Positions 12,480 to 25,957 of a DNA stretch of 64,000 nucleotides are shown here, in pieces. Positions within the stretch are counted from its first letter, which is position 1; the number at the start of each line of letters is the position of its first letter. The DNA is from Hypericum androsaemum (taxonomy: Eukaryota > Streptophyta > Magnoliopsida > Malpighiales > Hypericaceae), in NCBI GenBank assembly GCA_963995505.1, contig OZ023194.1, forward strand, positions 11,528,428 to 11,592,427, in the 5' to 3' direction. Below the pieces are notes generated by a model. That model was not told where the DNA came from, did not search any database, and saw only the letters and a list, made by a program, of their open reading frames with translations. Position numbers and translations under genes: made by a program.

Positions 12480-13125
12480 CAATTCAAAACCTACATGTGA
12501 ATTTTTAAAATTATAAACTAGCCCGTTAGAAACAATAAAATAGCCTGCAATAAATATTCATCGAGGTTCTTCGGAAGTGACATGTTTCAGGTGGCCAGAT
12601 ACCACAAACCAATACATACATCTACTTTACGAAAGTAGATGAGCAATCGAACACTAACATTCAAAGTTGTCACAGCTCTATCTTTAATGAAAAAAATATA
12701 TTAAACCTGAATTTTACGACAGTTACCATATGCTAAATGGTAAAGTTTGGATTATTCACTTTTAATAAACTAAAGTAAATTTTAAGTGGAAGAAAATAAA
12801 TCATATAGATCCATCATTAATTTTAAAAAATAATAAAATATTTACATCTGATATATAATAAAATACATCAGTCTTGCTCGCTTTCTCGGTCCTACTCAAC
12901 AACTCCTATCAGGTAGGACTGATCAACCAACAATGTAAAAAATGTAAATTTTTACACCGTACCAATGTTTGAACCTGAACCTCCTAAAAATAGCACACTC
13001 TATGTTTATGTATTAGTAGGCTAGAAGCGTTTTGGCAACCATGTTCATGGTTCCAAAATGCTTAGCAACATCTGATATAGATATAGGCGACAAATATTGC
13101 AAAATACAGAAAATTTGTTTAACTA
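12480..13125. other. Intergenic, nothing recognised
   Basis: AT-rich, no coding signal and no repeat pattern identified. Confidence 0.3.
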
Positions 13126-13129
13126 GAGT

Positions 13130-13205
13130 GGTAAACAACTTCCCGTAAAAAACGCGGGAAATCGTTTGCCCGAAAATATTTTCCGGCAAAACAAACGGAG
13201 CCTTA
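13130..13205 (-). mobile_element. Possible end of a hAT-type MITE
   Basis: On the minus strand the sequence begins ggctccgtttgttttgccgg and then gaaaatattttcggg. This resembles the terminal sequence of common plant hAT-like miniature elements (GGCTCCGTTTGTTTTG...GGAAAA). A second terminus and a target duplication were not found, so this is suggestive only. Confidence 0.35.
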
Positions 13206-13209
13206 CAGT

Positions 13210-14251
13210 TTCCCACACACAACAGGTATAGCAGTTGGTGCTGGTAGATAAAGCCTGGTTGCAAATGTGAACCTTTGGTTCTTCCCACGTAATTAGTGTG
13301 CCAGTAGGAGCTCTTCTTGGACACGTCGCCCATATCCAAGTAAAGTTGGTAATTCCACTACTACTGGTAATTTTTTTATACCTCCTCGTATCCGGACATT
13401 TTTTTTCCCGCCCTAGTTAAAGCTAATTTGCCATGTTGGTTTTGTAGGTTATACGGATGGGACAATCACTCGCGCTGGCCTACATTACATCAACAACAAA
13501 CTGGGATGAACATGTAGCCTCACAAACTGGCCTATATTTCCTTCAAATTTTGAGTATGCTTCATTTAAAAAAAAATAGTATTCAACTGACCATCAGCCAC
13601 ACCACATCCGCTATTATTATAGTCCAAGTTCATAACTACACTTTTTTATAAAAGGAACCTTGTAATAACTGCATGACACCAATGCTATGTGCTCCACTTG
13701 ATTAGTTGAACATCGCATCCAATCGTCTCAAACGCTGGCTCTTAAGAGTTGAGACCTTTGGAGGATCCTAATGGACGCTCCATTCGAGAAGGAACTTCAG
13801 AGTCCAGAAATGTGAGGCCTACTCTCTTCTTTCTTTTGACTTCCAAGGATATTATTGAGGCCAGTTTTGCACGAGAGCTTGATTCGCCTTGTCGATATAA
13901 TTCTTATCGTCTGCGAATGGCATGAAGATCCAGACTTCAGGGTCAAAACAGACCCACCATGCGAATCAAGAGTTTGTTGACTTTGACGAGATTCAAGGTA
14001 GAACCAAGAATGTAACCATCCTAGTTTTAAAAACTATGGTCTGCGGTTGACACACATATATTATGAACATCAGAGTTTTATCCAGCACTAATTTGACTGA
14101 GTTGTAAACTTGCGATGGAAAGTTCGGCCAGAAAAGAACCGAATCAGAAAATGAATAATTGCAGGAGAATATCGATACACTATGTACAACAACAATCCAT
14201 TACAGGAGAAATAAAACGAACATGCATAATTTCTTACATTCTCCAAAAATG
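13210..14251. other. Intergenic, including the ELMO gene 3' UTR at its right end
   Basis: No gene recognised. The right-hand 100-200 bases should be the 3' UTR of the minus-strand ELMO gene. A GC-moderate stretch at 13730-14000 has no coding frame that I can assign. Confidence 0.35.
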
Positions 14252-17200
14252 TTATCCTCTCAACATGTTGTACGCAGGTAAATCTCTCACGCTGTAGACA
14301 TCGTCGATGGCAAGTTCGCGCTCTAATTGTGACTTTGTGGATTTCAATACATCCTGCACAAGTAGGAAACAACAACCGCCATAAGGAACCATGAAAAAGA
14401 CGACTCAACGCATTATGTATGCTTCCATAAGCGCAACGTACATTGAATTCCATGTACGAAGCACGCTTTGCTAGCCATTGCGCATCCATCATTTGAAAAG
14501 CTAAACAAAAGAGTTTGTCAAAGGCCTGTTCATCATCTGCTAGAAGATCGAGGAAACGGATCCCTGCAGGAGTGGATGGCTTCCCTGCAGCCAACAAGAA
14601 GCAAACGAAACTGTTAACGGGGTAATTAAACTGGCACTGTTTCTAATGATATGAATATAGCTCAACAAAATAAGGAACATAGGCCAACGATGATCCCAGA
14701 TATTTGGAAATAGACTTTTCATTTCATGTTCCCTTGTGTAAGAGTTAACTGACATGTATAAGAAGTTAAATTACTGAAAAGTTTTAAATTTTCGGCCCAA
14801 CACTTATCATGACAACATCAGGCCTCATCTTCTCCAATCTCAATTACCTGACTGAATATCCAACATCTGCACTAACATAAAAGAAATATTTATGCCAGCC
14901 ACGGCAAAGGGATATTCCCACTCAGCTCGACTTCCTTCTTTTTTGTGCAACAACCTTTGGAAGGATTCCTGTCGATCAGGTGCAAAATTGGAAAAAGTGT
15001 CATCATCATATTGGAGAACAAATCACGTAACAAGCAAACCTCATCATCATGCAGCTCGGATACAGAACTAAAGTCCATATACAAACCTATCAACAAAATG
15101 CAAAGAGCAAACCTCGACGGTCCCTAGAATAGTTCTTTCTATAATAACGTCACATTGGACACAGTTCACTGCCAACATTCTGAATCGATGCCAAAAGACT
15201 TTATTTTGGTAAATACTAAGCTGCAGCAGAAGATGCAAAGATAAAACAGCAAGAAAAGAGTCAGGGCCAGCAAGCAGGCCCAAATGCAAACAACATAATA
15301 AGGAGAAGGACTTGGCTAACACTAGGAAGAAAAAAAGGAGAAAGCAGCATGCCTTTTTACAAGCACTGAAGGAGTATTCATCATGTGGAAAGGGGCAAAG
15401 CATGTTTCTTAATTTCATTATAAGAGATTATCTGCACCACTAAATGCGGATTCAAAAGATCAATCAAATGAAAAGTACTTCTGAGAAAGAAAGATCTGAT
15501 ATTGCAAGTCGTCAGGTCAAAAGAAAACAAACCGGATACTTCTGGGCAAAGAAGATCAGATTTTCCAATGAAATAAATCCTCCACCCCTTCAGACAAAAG
15601 TGAAAAAGGGTTTAGCATTGGCACGCACGAACAAAAAATTCAGAGCGAGCCAGATTGTTAACCACATTTCACTTGATGTACCGGAAGTCAGTTGAGGGGT
15701 CTGAACCTTGCCAGCCCATGTCTTTCCACATCTCAGACTTCAAAGATGGAAGTTCCCTATCGGGATAAGCCAATCTCCATAATTGTCTCAGAGCATCCTG
15801 TGTGGATGAAGAAATCATAAGGTAAATAAAATGTTAAAAGTAGGGAAGCATATGTAATATGATTGATTGCATGCATCAGCACTCATTGTTACATAGTGGC
15901 ATCTCCCTTGATACTAGTTCTGTGCTTGAAAACAGATAGTCTTGCACTTTCACAGTTCCACCCAAAGTATATGTAATTGTTTGACACACATGAAGAGTAT
16001 TAATTCTTCATAAAGAGCCTGTAGTAGCATGCAAAAACCTCATACCGGGCAAGAGATTATAAAGAATTACTTAAAATAATCTTCTGCAGAAATTATTAAA
16101 CTGGGTGACCATAGAGTGGGTGACTGATTTACCATAGGCCCACCAGAGTCTTATCATTTAGATTTTCCATGAAAAGTAGTGCCAGAGGAACCATTTTCCC
16201 TTGACAATATACAAACACCATACATGGAACAAGAAAGGTTCAAAGGAAATGCTAATGGACAACAACGGTAAAAGTAAAAGAAGATATACTTGATGCTCCA
16301 CACGAGAACCGTCAAATGGAACTCCAAGCCTTTGCTGTAAGTTTCTGAGTCTTACTTCCTTAAAAGTTACCAAAATTAAATAATCAAAATCCAGAACCGG
16401 TAACAAGTGTCAGAATACATGCAACTAGCAAGGTCAGGGATAAAGGCCATATTCTTCAGAGAAAACAAAGCTGAGTCACAAATGAAGGGAAAAGGAATAT
16501 TTGAAAAGCACACACAAAGAGATTCTAAGGCTTCTTGGCATTATCATCTACTTACTTTTTTTCTTAATTTGACAGAAAAAGCAAGAGAACCCATCTTTTT
16601 TCTAGATAAACAAGAAGAACCATCTTATTCACACTACTCATCAGAAAGGGAATAGCTTTAGAAACGTTTTATGATATCGTGCAACCAAAAAGAAAATGAA
16701 TAAGAAGAGAAAAGAAGCAGACAGAATAATGTACAGTGTGTAAAAGCACATCTGATTACAAGCGACAAGCATAAGACTGATTTACTCAATTCAAAGCACT
16801 AAAAACTCTTCCCATCTATAAAACATTTACCAGGAAAACAAATAAGCTCTCAGACCTATCAAGTACATTTTAAAGCATGTTTCCAATATGCAGTGCATCA
16901 AGCCTTAAGGGCATCACTGAAACCACTGATGATACCTGCAACGGACTAAGAGAAGGTAGAAGAAGCTTCCTGTTTGACCCATTCTGGCTGACAGATGAAA
17001 AAGGTAGAAGCCTTCCTATAAGTGATCCAGAGCCAAACACAATATTCGCTGCAGAAAGACAGAAGGAATTGTAGGTCAAGCAATCATCGAACAAGTCGAT
17101 TTCCCAAAAACCAATAGTCAACCTCGGGGAATACAAGAAGACAAGCAAGGTTAGACACATTAAATCATTCCAAATAACCCTTGTCGGTTGTCTTCCAAGT

Positions 17201-17612
17201 AACCTTCCTCAAAATTTCGCAGCAAATGCAGCCGCTGAGAGATGCGAGAGACTCGAGTTTAACACGCACCTAGCCATTGGGCCCACTGGGAGATCAATTG
17301 GGAGAAGAGCAACGTCCAATGGAGCCGCTCGTTCAACCGCTCCGCGTCCCAAATGTCCTCCAACGTTAAACCCTAACAACAAAGCTTTCATCTTTACCAT
17401 AACCAAAAATTTAAAAAAATAAAAGAAAATTGAAATTCACATCCCATTAATTGGGGAGCGCGGGGCACCTTATCGCTGGGGGCGAGGTCGCGGTCGCGGT
17501 CTCCGCCGAGCAAGGGCTCGTCGAGGCCGTCGTAACCGGAGGCGTCAAAGTGCTCCCGCCGTCCGCCGTCAACGTCTCCGTGGTGGAGCCGCCGCCTCAA
17601 ATTCGACCCCAT
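14252..17612 (-). CDS. ELMO domain-containing protein (plant ELMOD family)
   Basis: Complete nine-exon gene, 321 residues. Exons in order of translation: 17612-17469, 17372-17270, 17048-16936, 16358-16290, 15797-15682, 15587-15533, 14968-14848, 14584-14442, 14353-14252. Every junction is GT-AG and the phases join without a gap. The N-terminus (LRRRLHHGDVDG, then SGYDGLDEPLL) and the LLFSQLISQWAQWL / FGSGSLIGRLLP segments are typical of the plant subfamily. The ELMO domain covers about residues 146-310, with DMGWQGSDPSTDFRGGGF, FAVAGINISFML and MDAQWLAKRASYMEFNDVLK. The conserved Arg in TDFRGGG is part of the motif linked to Arf-GAP activity in animal ELMOD proteins. In Arabidopsis, relatives (MCR and ELMOD_A) act in pollen aperture formation; a membrane-traffic role here is inference. 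The ATG at 17612 opens the frame just before the conserved N-terminus. Confidence 0.93.
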
Positions 17613-19302
17613 GGACAAACCAATCCCAAAATTCGCGACCCAATCAGCTCGAAAAGCCCTAATTTTTGGCGAATTGGGGAAAATTCCGAATCGATGGAAG
17701 GGAAAGGGAGGGGCCTATTACAATTATATACGGGAAACGGAAACCCTCGAGGCTAAGGATTGTATTAAAATCGGGAAGTGGGATTAGAAGATAATTAATT
17801 GGAAAATAATGATTAATAATAATACATTTAAGTGTTGGGGATTAGGGTTGATTGGTGGGATTACGCATCTCTAAAGCAATCCATCCTCCCTTCAAAAATA
17901 AAAAAGGTGAAGGTGGTGGCTTGGTGTGCAAGGCAACGAGAAGGGGAATCTCTCTCTCTCTGGCCCAGGTTTCAATTTTAGAGTTGGAATAGTTATTATA
18001 TGTATTATATTATTGGTTTGCCTATGGATCCAGCTTAAGTCAACTCTTGCTTTTATTGTCTTATTTCTATTTTTTTAACATGTAGGTTAAATTCCAATTT
18101 ACTATATTGTTGCACTTTGAGACACTATTATTGTGGTTTTAAATTTTCTAATCAAGTGATAGAGGTTTTATTTAATTGATGATTAATTAACACAATCTAA
18201 TCTAATCATAATAACTTGAGATATATATCATGTGTCATCACGTCATTAATTTTATTTTTGTTGTCATGTCACATCATTAATTTTATCTAGAAAGCGAAGA
18301 AGAGACCAACAAGTGTCTAGATCATAGGCCATCGTGGATAAAATTTAGGTATGCAATATGACACCGGATAAAATTAATGTGACACACTAGATAATTCAAG
18401 TAATTGGTTAACGAGTGTCACTTGGTTGTAGTAAAATCTCAGTCATCTCGTCAAAAAAATTTAAAATCGCAATGTAATAGTGTGTAGAAAAGAAAATTAT
18501 ATGATAGTTAAGTGATCCATTAATTAACAAGTCTTGTGTTAATTCCGTAAAAAAAGTTGTGTTATTGGAGCAAGTGTCCTTCTCTTTAAAAAAAACTATT
18601 TAGAATGTAAGAATTGAGTCCCGGAGGCTTGAGAAATTCTTAGGGGAGAGTTTCCCTCCGGTAGTGAGAGCTTTTTACTGTTCTTTTCAACCCATTCCAA
18701 TGCCCACCACCAATCTTATTATAACGGGGTAATTCACTCGATTTTAGAAATTTTCAGTACATGATATATATTTCTTCCTATATTTAGTCTACAATCATCA
18801 CTCCTACAACTTTTAATGTCATCATGATATCATACTCGAAAAATACTAAGTCAATTTTTATGTTACTAAGAAAATATTTAATTGGGTTAGTTCGTATGTG
18901 GATGAAAGAAAAATTAATTGTTTATCCGAGATCCGGGCTGGACGAGTTGACCACTAAACAAAGTCTTAGTACCGGACAAGGCATACAAAACTTATATTGC
19001 ACCCTTGGAAAGCATGTGCTTGAAGAATGGTACATTCCTAAAACTAATTTACAAGAACATCATCTATTAAGAATACAGCATCCCTACGAAAAAGTTGTGA
19101 TCATCAGAAAGACAACTCGGAAACCTGATAGATTTGGCTGAGACCGATTTAAGGCAGAAGGGAAGTATGTGCAATTCTGTTGTCTAAGGTAATATTTTGG
19201 ACCAACCTACTAATAAGCTACTTAATTTTCACAACATCGTTAGCCATGCCATCTCTTGCAAACTTTGAATGGAGCCAGAGATTCCAAATTCCGACGGCAA
19301 GC
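17613..19302. other. Intergenic: ELMO promoter side and 3' UTR of the CID gene
   Basis: 17613-17960 should hold the ELMO 5' UTR and core promoter, including a tctctctctctctgg pyrimidine repeat near 17950. The right end, from about 19140, is the 3' UTR of the minus-strand CID gene. 18000-18800 is AT-rich with no gene. A 105-codon open frame at 18824-19141 (+) matches no family that I know. Confidence 0.4.
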
Positions 19303-22300
19303 TCACTGCCGAGGCACTGGTGGTGGAGCCGCCTGATGGTTCTGCCCGTAAAATCCAATGCCAGGAGGCCTGTAATATCCGCTGGATGCTGCTGCCTGCG
19401 GTTGCTGTTGCTGCGGCTGGGTTTGTTGAGGCGGAGATTGTTGTGTCTGAGAACCAGGCCTTGCCATGCCCATAGCAATATGTGGAGGTAATGGCGGAGG
19501 AGGTGGCAGAGTATTAGATCCATAACCATAAGGCATCATACCAGTAGATTGAACATATTGACTTGCAGCTGGATTAGCAAGGGTTATGGATGGTGGTGGT
19601 GCTGGTGGAAGTGGAGGCAAAGAACCAAATGTAGATTGTTGCATTTGGCCGGATTGAGAGATGTGTGGCAAGCTTGTAGATGGAGGGACGAGAGGCACAC
19701 CAGTCCCAGCCTGCTGTTGCAATGAAGCAAAATAAGCTGCTTTGCCAGCGTCAGAATTACCAACATCAAAAGTGGGCGCGGTACTCTCCAGCTTCTGACG
19801 CTTTTCAGGCGGGAAAAGTGGCAATGGATGAAAGCCACTAGAACTCAGGCTGCTGTTCATCGAAGCCGCTTCTTCAGCAACAAGTGATGAAAGGATTGAA
19901 GTAAGCATCTGCGCAGAGGAAGTAGATGCAGCCAGCTTAGCAGCAACAGCTGCTGCAGCCGCTTTCTTGCTTTCCTCATCGGTGGTTTTCAATGGTGCAA
20001 AAGAAACCATGGGCTGCACCAAATGCGGCTGTGACGGAGTGCTGCTGGGCAGAACTGGAGACTTGTTACTCTCCACAACTCCAATAGCTTCAGACACCGG
20101 AATATTGGTGGCAGTCGAGAAGCCAACTGGAGAAGTTAACCTCTTCCAAAACCCACTCACCAGCTCAATGTGATTTCGAGCAACCTGAGGAGAACCAACA
20201 ATTCAAGTTTGGCCGAGTCAATGATAATTGGACCACAAAGCCATACATGGAAGGATTTTTAAGATACAAAATTTGAAAATTCTTGCAACAATGACTCGAG
20301 AAAAAACGCCGAGTAAAGCTAACAAGCATTTTTCACCAAATAAAGCTTATCTATAGGACTGTTATCATCCATCCACTACATTTGAGGTAATTTAAGCGAT
20401 GCAAACATTCGATATAAATAAGCATATTAACCTTGGTTTCTTTTAGGCAGTTTTTGAAATATCTGACTCCGAGGTACAATGGATAAAAACTAACATGTGG
20501 GGTTCCATGATTCAAAGGAACAAAAAGAGGAACATGAGAGAAAATCCCTTCCAAGGTGCTGATCTCTGAAATGCATTTGATGCTTCATCAGCAGATGTAA
20601 CAAGACTAGAGTTTCCAACATTTTCTGCAACAGTGTGATCATTGCTCTAGCAAAGAGGTCTTAAGACAGTTTTCATGGAACATAAGTTGGAGAGAAATTT
20701 TCTCAGGAATTCTCGTCAAATGTTATAATCCCGGTATAGTACAAAGTTCACTATGTATAATGGATAATCTTCCCAGCGAAAAGGAACCCTGGCCCAGGAT
20801 CTTGAGTTTCATCTACGCCAACTATGGATATCTTAATTATTGCAACAAAATACTCAGCTTTACTGCAATCAAGTAGCATGTAGGATTTGAATCTGGAACA
20901 GAACAAGTTTCACTATTATTTTATAATAAAGATTTCATGCTTCTACAAGATCCTAAATCAGCTAATCTTCCCTACAAAACACAAAGCCAGAAGAAAAAGA
21001 AATCTCAGTACTTTCCTATTAATAGAAAGCTTAATTTCTGATTGTTTATTCAGGGAATATATTCAGGAGAAAATGATTAAATCAATCCAACAGACATTCT
21101 GGATAGACAATGAAATGATTACTAAAACATTATGCATGAACCTTGGACATCTAATTCGCCATAATCTGAAATGACGGGGTTACAAAATGAAAATGTGTCA
21201 AATATCAAACCAAAGAAAAGCACAAACACCTCCCTTCTATCCAGGGAATGTATAGCAAATCTTACTTGCATTTGGGATTGAATCATCTGCAGCTTCAATT
21301 CCTGGAAAGATTAAAATGATCAGAACAGAAGGATACTAGAAAAGAGAACCAGAATCAAAATGCTTTTGGAAAAAATACCTGCTCATTTAGTGCTTCTTTG
21401 AGCTCGGAAACAAGCATACTCCTTGTTGCTTCAGCACTTTCTAATTTCTCAATACATTTCTTGAGGACATTTTCCTGCTCCTTTAATTCATTTGCCAAGG
21501 CAGAATCTTGCTGATTACCTGTGGAAGTATGTGAATGCAAATCATTACGGTAATAACCAAGATATGGAAAGAAATATCATTCTATATGTTAACTGAAATC
21601 AAGGTTCACGGGAATAAGAAATACATTGTTTGAAAGCATGATGAGTTCCATAACACAGCATAGCAAGGAAAATGCACAGCTTGACATCATGAAACAATGA
21701 TGTTCACTAATTAAAAGCAATTGCAATGAAAAACAATATGATTCATATCACTGCATCAAATTGTCTTTATCATGCCTTGCAAATCCAAAGAATAAAACTT
21801 TAAAACTGGGCCACTCAGATCCATAACAATCTGTCGGTCTTCAGAGTAGCTCACGTGTCACGTTATATTTAATATGGGGTTAGATACATTTTCATACCAT
21901 ATGAGTATTCCCCACAAAACATCTGAAGTTATGTAGCTGGGGTTGAATTGGAAGAGGAAGTTGTTATTAAAGGAAATGGATTTTAGGCTTTTGGACCGGA
22001 CTGACAGATTTTTCAATCCGATGAGACAAATCTGGACACGTAAGCGATGCCACACATGATAGGGTCAACATCATTTGAAAACTCAGACCAAAAATCCGAT
22101 AACTTGGAAGAGGAAGTTGTTATTAAAGGAAATGGATTTTAGGCTTTTGGACCGGACTGACAGATTTTTCAATCCGATGAGACAAATCTGGACACGTAAG
22201 CGATGCCACACATGATAGGGTCAACATCATTTGAAAACTCAGACCAAAAATCCGATAACATAACTGAGGTCTTTTTAATGTATTATCAAAACTTGAGATC

Positions 22301-25300
22301 CTTTATGGGAATTTTGAATAACACAGTAGACTAAACCAAACCCATATTTAAATTGTTTTGAACAGAAACCTAATATGACTGAAACAATTCAGAGAAGAAA
22401 GGAGAAAGGGGAAAGAGAGAAGACACAAACATTTTGAGGTTTATGTAATTATTTTCCGGCTAAAACATCTTAAATAGTTGCAATTAAGTCATTATTGTAA
22501 GAACTCAGAATGAAGTAACAAATGATACAAAACTTGGGGTCATTTCTTGGGCGTTTTTGGAAAGTACCTACAACATGGTACTCAATTGTACTGAACCCTT
22601 TAATATCTTCTAGATATTAAGTAAAAATTACACCGGAGCTGGACTGATATGCACTACAAGTGTCATTATAGTAACGCGCAGAAATGGGACGACCATGCAT
22701 ACCAGCTCCACCATGCTTCCTTAGACAAAATGCTCATAGAGGACCTTCTGGCCTTTTCCTTTTCCCATGCTTGTTGGGAAAATGATCAAGAATTCTCAAG
22801 GCAAGTCAATAGTTGGAGGGTCCCGGTATTTCTTGCGGAATAGCGGACATCGTTCTCATCTGAGTACGTTACTTCAGTTTGAAGTGGAAGGAGGGAAAGA
22901 TATTTTCTATTAAAAAAAAGGCATCTTCCTCTTTTGGGATGATATAATAAAAAGAAGTAAAAAAAACCTATTAGTTTGGTGTCAAAAGAGTTACTGAATC
23001 ATAGTCCAAACTTCCTGATTTTGTTAAATAAGCTCCTTGTAGCAACTGAGATTGTTTTTGTTCATTCCGCATTTTTTTTTCACCGAGACATCTTGAAACC
23101 TACAGGTGGTTGTGCAAGATGAGGAAGAGCGACATTCATCAGGGAAAGAAATGACAACTTCACGTGTAGAGTTGGTCAGGGACTAGTTGGCCCTATACAA
23201 CTGTGCAGTGCAAAAAGTAAAACTTTGAGCACTGGATAACCAATGTGGTCAATCTTTCAAAAGCAAATATTTCAGAATAGCAACATGGGACATGATACAA
23301 AAAAGAGAAACAAGTTAGCGTGACAATCAAATATTTTCAAAAATTGACAACTTAACCAAAAGGCTCTAGGGAATTGCTGGGCCACTAGTGAAATGACAGA
23401 AAGATGCAACAATTATACTTTTGCATAAATCATCATCCACTACGCCCACTTTCTTTTGTACTATTCTCTAATTATGGTCAACCTATATCCTAAATGATTG
23501 TTTGAAGGGAAAGAAGTATGTCTGATTTTGTGAATGGATGGTAAAAAGTTGTCTGTGTACAGAGGGAAATATTTTAATACTGGTTTAGATTTCATCAATT
23601 TTAAGGACTGTAATAAGTCATCTTGATGTAAATGGGTGCACCCTCTTGGTGCCTTTTAATTCGATGTTTGCTTTATTTAGCAAAAAAAAACAAAATTAAG
23701 CTTTTCACACAAGCAGCAAAGAACAACAAAAGGGAGAGCTGATCGGCATGATGGAAGCAAACCACAGCAGTTTCAAAAAAAACCTCCAATAATACAAGAA
23801 AGCTCAAAACAACCCACGGGCTCAAGCAAGATAGAAGGCTTCAAATTAGATTAAAAAATGAATGGCCTTTAATATTATTTAGCAAAGCTAGTGATGAAAA
23901 AGAAATATTACCTGGAGTTGCATTTTCTGTTTCTTCCTTAATTTTATCCGCATGGGTCACAGCAGCAGTACATGTACTTAAAGCATCGTCTTCATTATGA
24001 TGTTCATCAACCACAGTTTGAAATGCTGTAATAATCTTTTCAGGCAGACTGCCGACAGCCAGTTTCTGAGGTTGAGATAACCGGGCAAGTAGATAAAATG
24101 GAGTCATACTACAATATATGCACAGGAAGTGAAAATATTGTGAAATTTTCGAACAGCAAACAACAATGAGATGCTTACGATTCTAACAAAGCTGTCGTCC
24201 TTTTTAACTATCTTAATTGTACTTGAGCTCTTCCTATTACTTGGCAGTGGAGGAAGAGGATTTTTTCCAAGCAGTTCATCTTTAAGACCCTGCCCACGTG
24301 AACCAAACACTTTCCGTTCCTCCCATATGTCAACCTAGAAAGCAAGAAAGAATTGAGATGAGATGCAGACTGCATCATGGGGACTGCTTGATAAATCACG
24401 CAATCAAACCCCAAGGGACAAAGAGACTAAGAGTAGCACATATTTCAATGACCTGCAGCCAAAGAAAGATCTGCTACACACATAATAACAATAAAAAAGA
24501 AAAATAAATCATAACTATGGATTCTGTTAGTCTTGGCAATGGGTCACTCAACAAATCACTTGTTTCTAAGAAGCAAGAAAGAATACCGGAAAAAAAAATA
24601 CTTCTACAGCATTAAGAAACGAACAATTAGCAAGTTTGGTAAAGCTGATTGCTATGGGATAGTGAACTGACATGGTAAATTACTATTAACTATTAAGTAA
24701 AGTAATGAATCAGCGGCACAGAGGGTGCTTTAGATCGATCTTTTGATAAATATACCATCCCGGGGACCTTCACTATATTGGCCTTCAAAAAGTTCATTTT
24801 AAACTCACTTTAAGCAAAAACAAATAAATGAAAACAAGCTCAGCTCAATAGAAAATGAAATAGCATTTCAAAAAGGCCATTTGAAGACAATACAAAAAAT
24901 ATACGTGTGCTTATGATGCCAATTAAGCTCACTTTAAGCAAAACCAAGCGTACCCAAAATGAGCTAATGCCCTATGCTGCTTAAATCAGAACACAGAATA
25001 CAGGCCCACTTAACCAGAAGCGCACACAACATTATCAAACATGTAGAAGCTCAAACATTAGTGCCATGTCAAAGTGGTAATGTCGACAAAAAGTTCAATG
25101 GTTCAAAAATTACCAGCCTGGTGACTGCTTTCTTCCCCGGCTCATCACCATTATCAAAGACTTGCTTGAGAACTGCCGGAAGAACTTTCCAAAATTCATT
25201 CACAAACTCGTTACCTGTTCGCCTACTGTTTTGCAAGATGTCATTAGCCAAATATAGGAAAGAGACACGCTGATCCCTCTGGCGAGAATTGAAGAACTTC

Positions 25301-25957
25301 TCCCACATTTGAACTATCTGCCTTGCTTTCTTCCGGTGAGAAATACACCACCGTGACAAAGCTAAATCGAGTTTCAAAGAATACAAAAAAAAAGGACAAA
25401 AAGGAACACGAAGTAAGATAATATCATTATCTTAGAAAGTAATTGAAGGTTCAAAGTTGAGGGTTCAAAGAAGCACTTAATCAAATGATTTCAATTCTTC
25501 ATAAATCACCAAAGCTTGACCAGACATGAGGTTTTCATCACATTATACGAGAAACTATAGAAGGTGGTGAATATAGACAGTGAAAACTAAATTAACCTAA
25601 AGCAGTAGCCAGATAATCGTAAATGACCAATGGTATGACAAGATGAGCCACGTTTTCTGCAGAAATCCAATATCTAGTACATATCAGTAACTGCTCAAGA
25701 GTTAAGACAACTTATTTCCCTGTCAAATGAACAGGTCTAAGCAACTGTTGTTTCGATCCTGACTGCCATCTCTTCAAATAAGAAATAATAGCCTGACACA
25801 AGCATATGAAACAAATAAGACGCTGACAAAGATGAATCTTACAAAGTCATCTAATGAAAGCAAAAAAAAAAAGGATACATTCAATGCTTTGTTGAGAATT
25901 ATTGAGCTTTGACAACTTCTCTGCCAATATCTGTCCATCAAAAGCATCGCTGCTCAT
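19303..25957 (-). CDS. CID-domain pre-mRNA 3'-end/termination factor (RPRD/Rtt103-like)
   Basis: Seven coding exons, 564 residues: 25957-25879, 25361-25114, 24334-24179, 24065-23912, 21518-21379, 21301-21266, 20184-19303. All junctions are GT-AG with continuous phase. Residues about 1-130 form a CTD-interacting domain (LAEKLSKLNNSQQSIE, LSRWCISHRKKARQIV, VSFLYLANDILQNSR, FWKVLPAVLKQVF), which in RPRD1/Rtt103 proteins binds the phosphorylated C-terminal repeats of RNA polymerase II. Residues about 215-271 are a likely coiled coil (ELKEQENVLKKCIEKLESAE). The C-terminal 290 residues are low complexity, Pro/Gln-rich (PPLPPAPPPS, PPPPPLPPH, QQSPPQQTQPQQQQPQ) and end PPPVPRQ. Expected location is nuclear, with a role in transcription termination and RNA processing. 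Intron 4 is 2.4 kb and carries a perfect 156-bp tandem duplication. The start ATG opens SSDAFDGQILAEKL, as in homologues. Confidence 0.92.
21948..22259. repeat. Perfect tandem duplication, 2 x 156 bp, in an intron
   Basis: Copy 1 is 21948-22103 and copy 2 is 22104-22259. Both begin ttggaagaggaagttgtt and end ccaaaaatccgataac. I saw no difference between the copies. They lie inside intron 4 of the CID gene. Confidence 0.9.

Noticed and set aside
13013..13339. 108-codon minus frame
   Set aside because: It runs across the hAT-like terminal sequence; the frame gtttgttttgccggaaaa is transposon end DNA, not protein-coding.
18824..19141. 105-codon + frame
   Set aside because: AT-rich, no recognisable family, and it overlaps the expected 3' UTR of the CID gene on the other strand.
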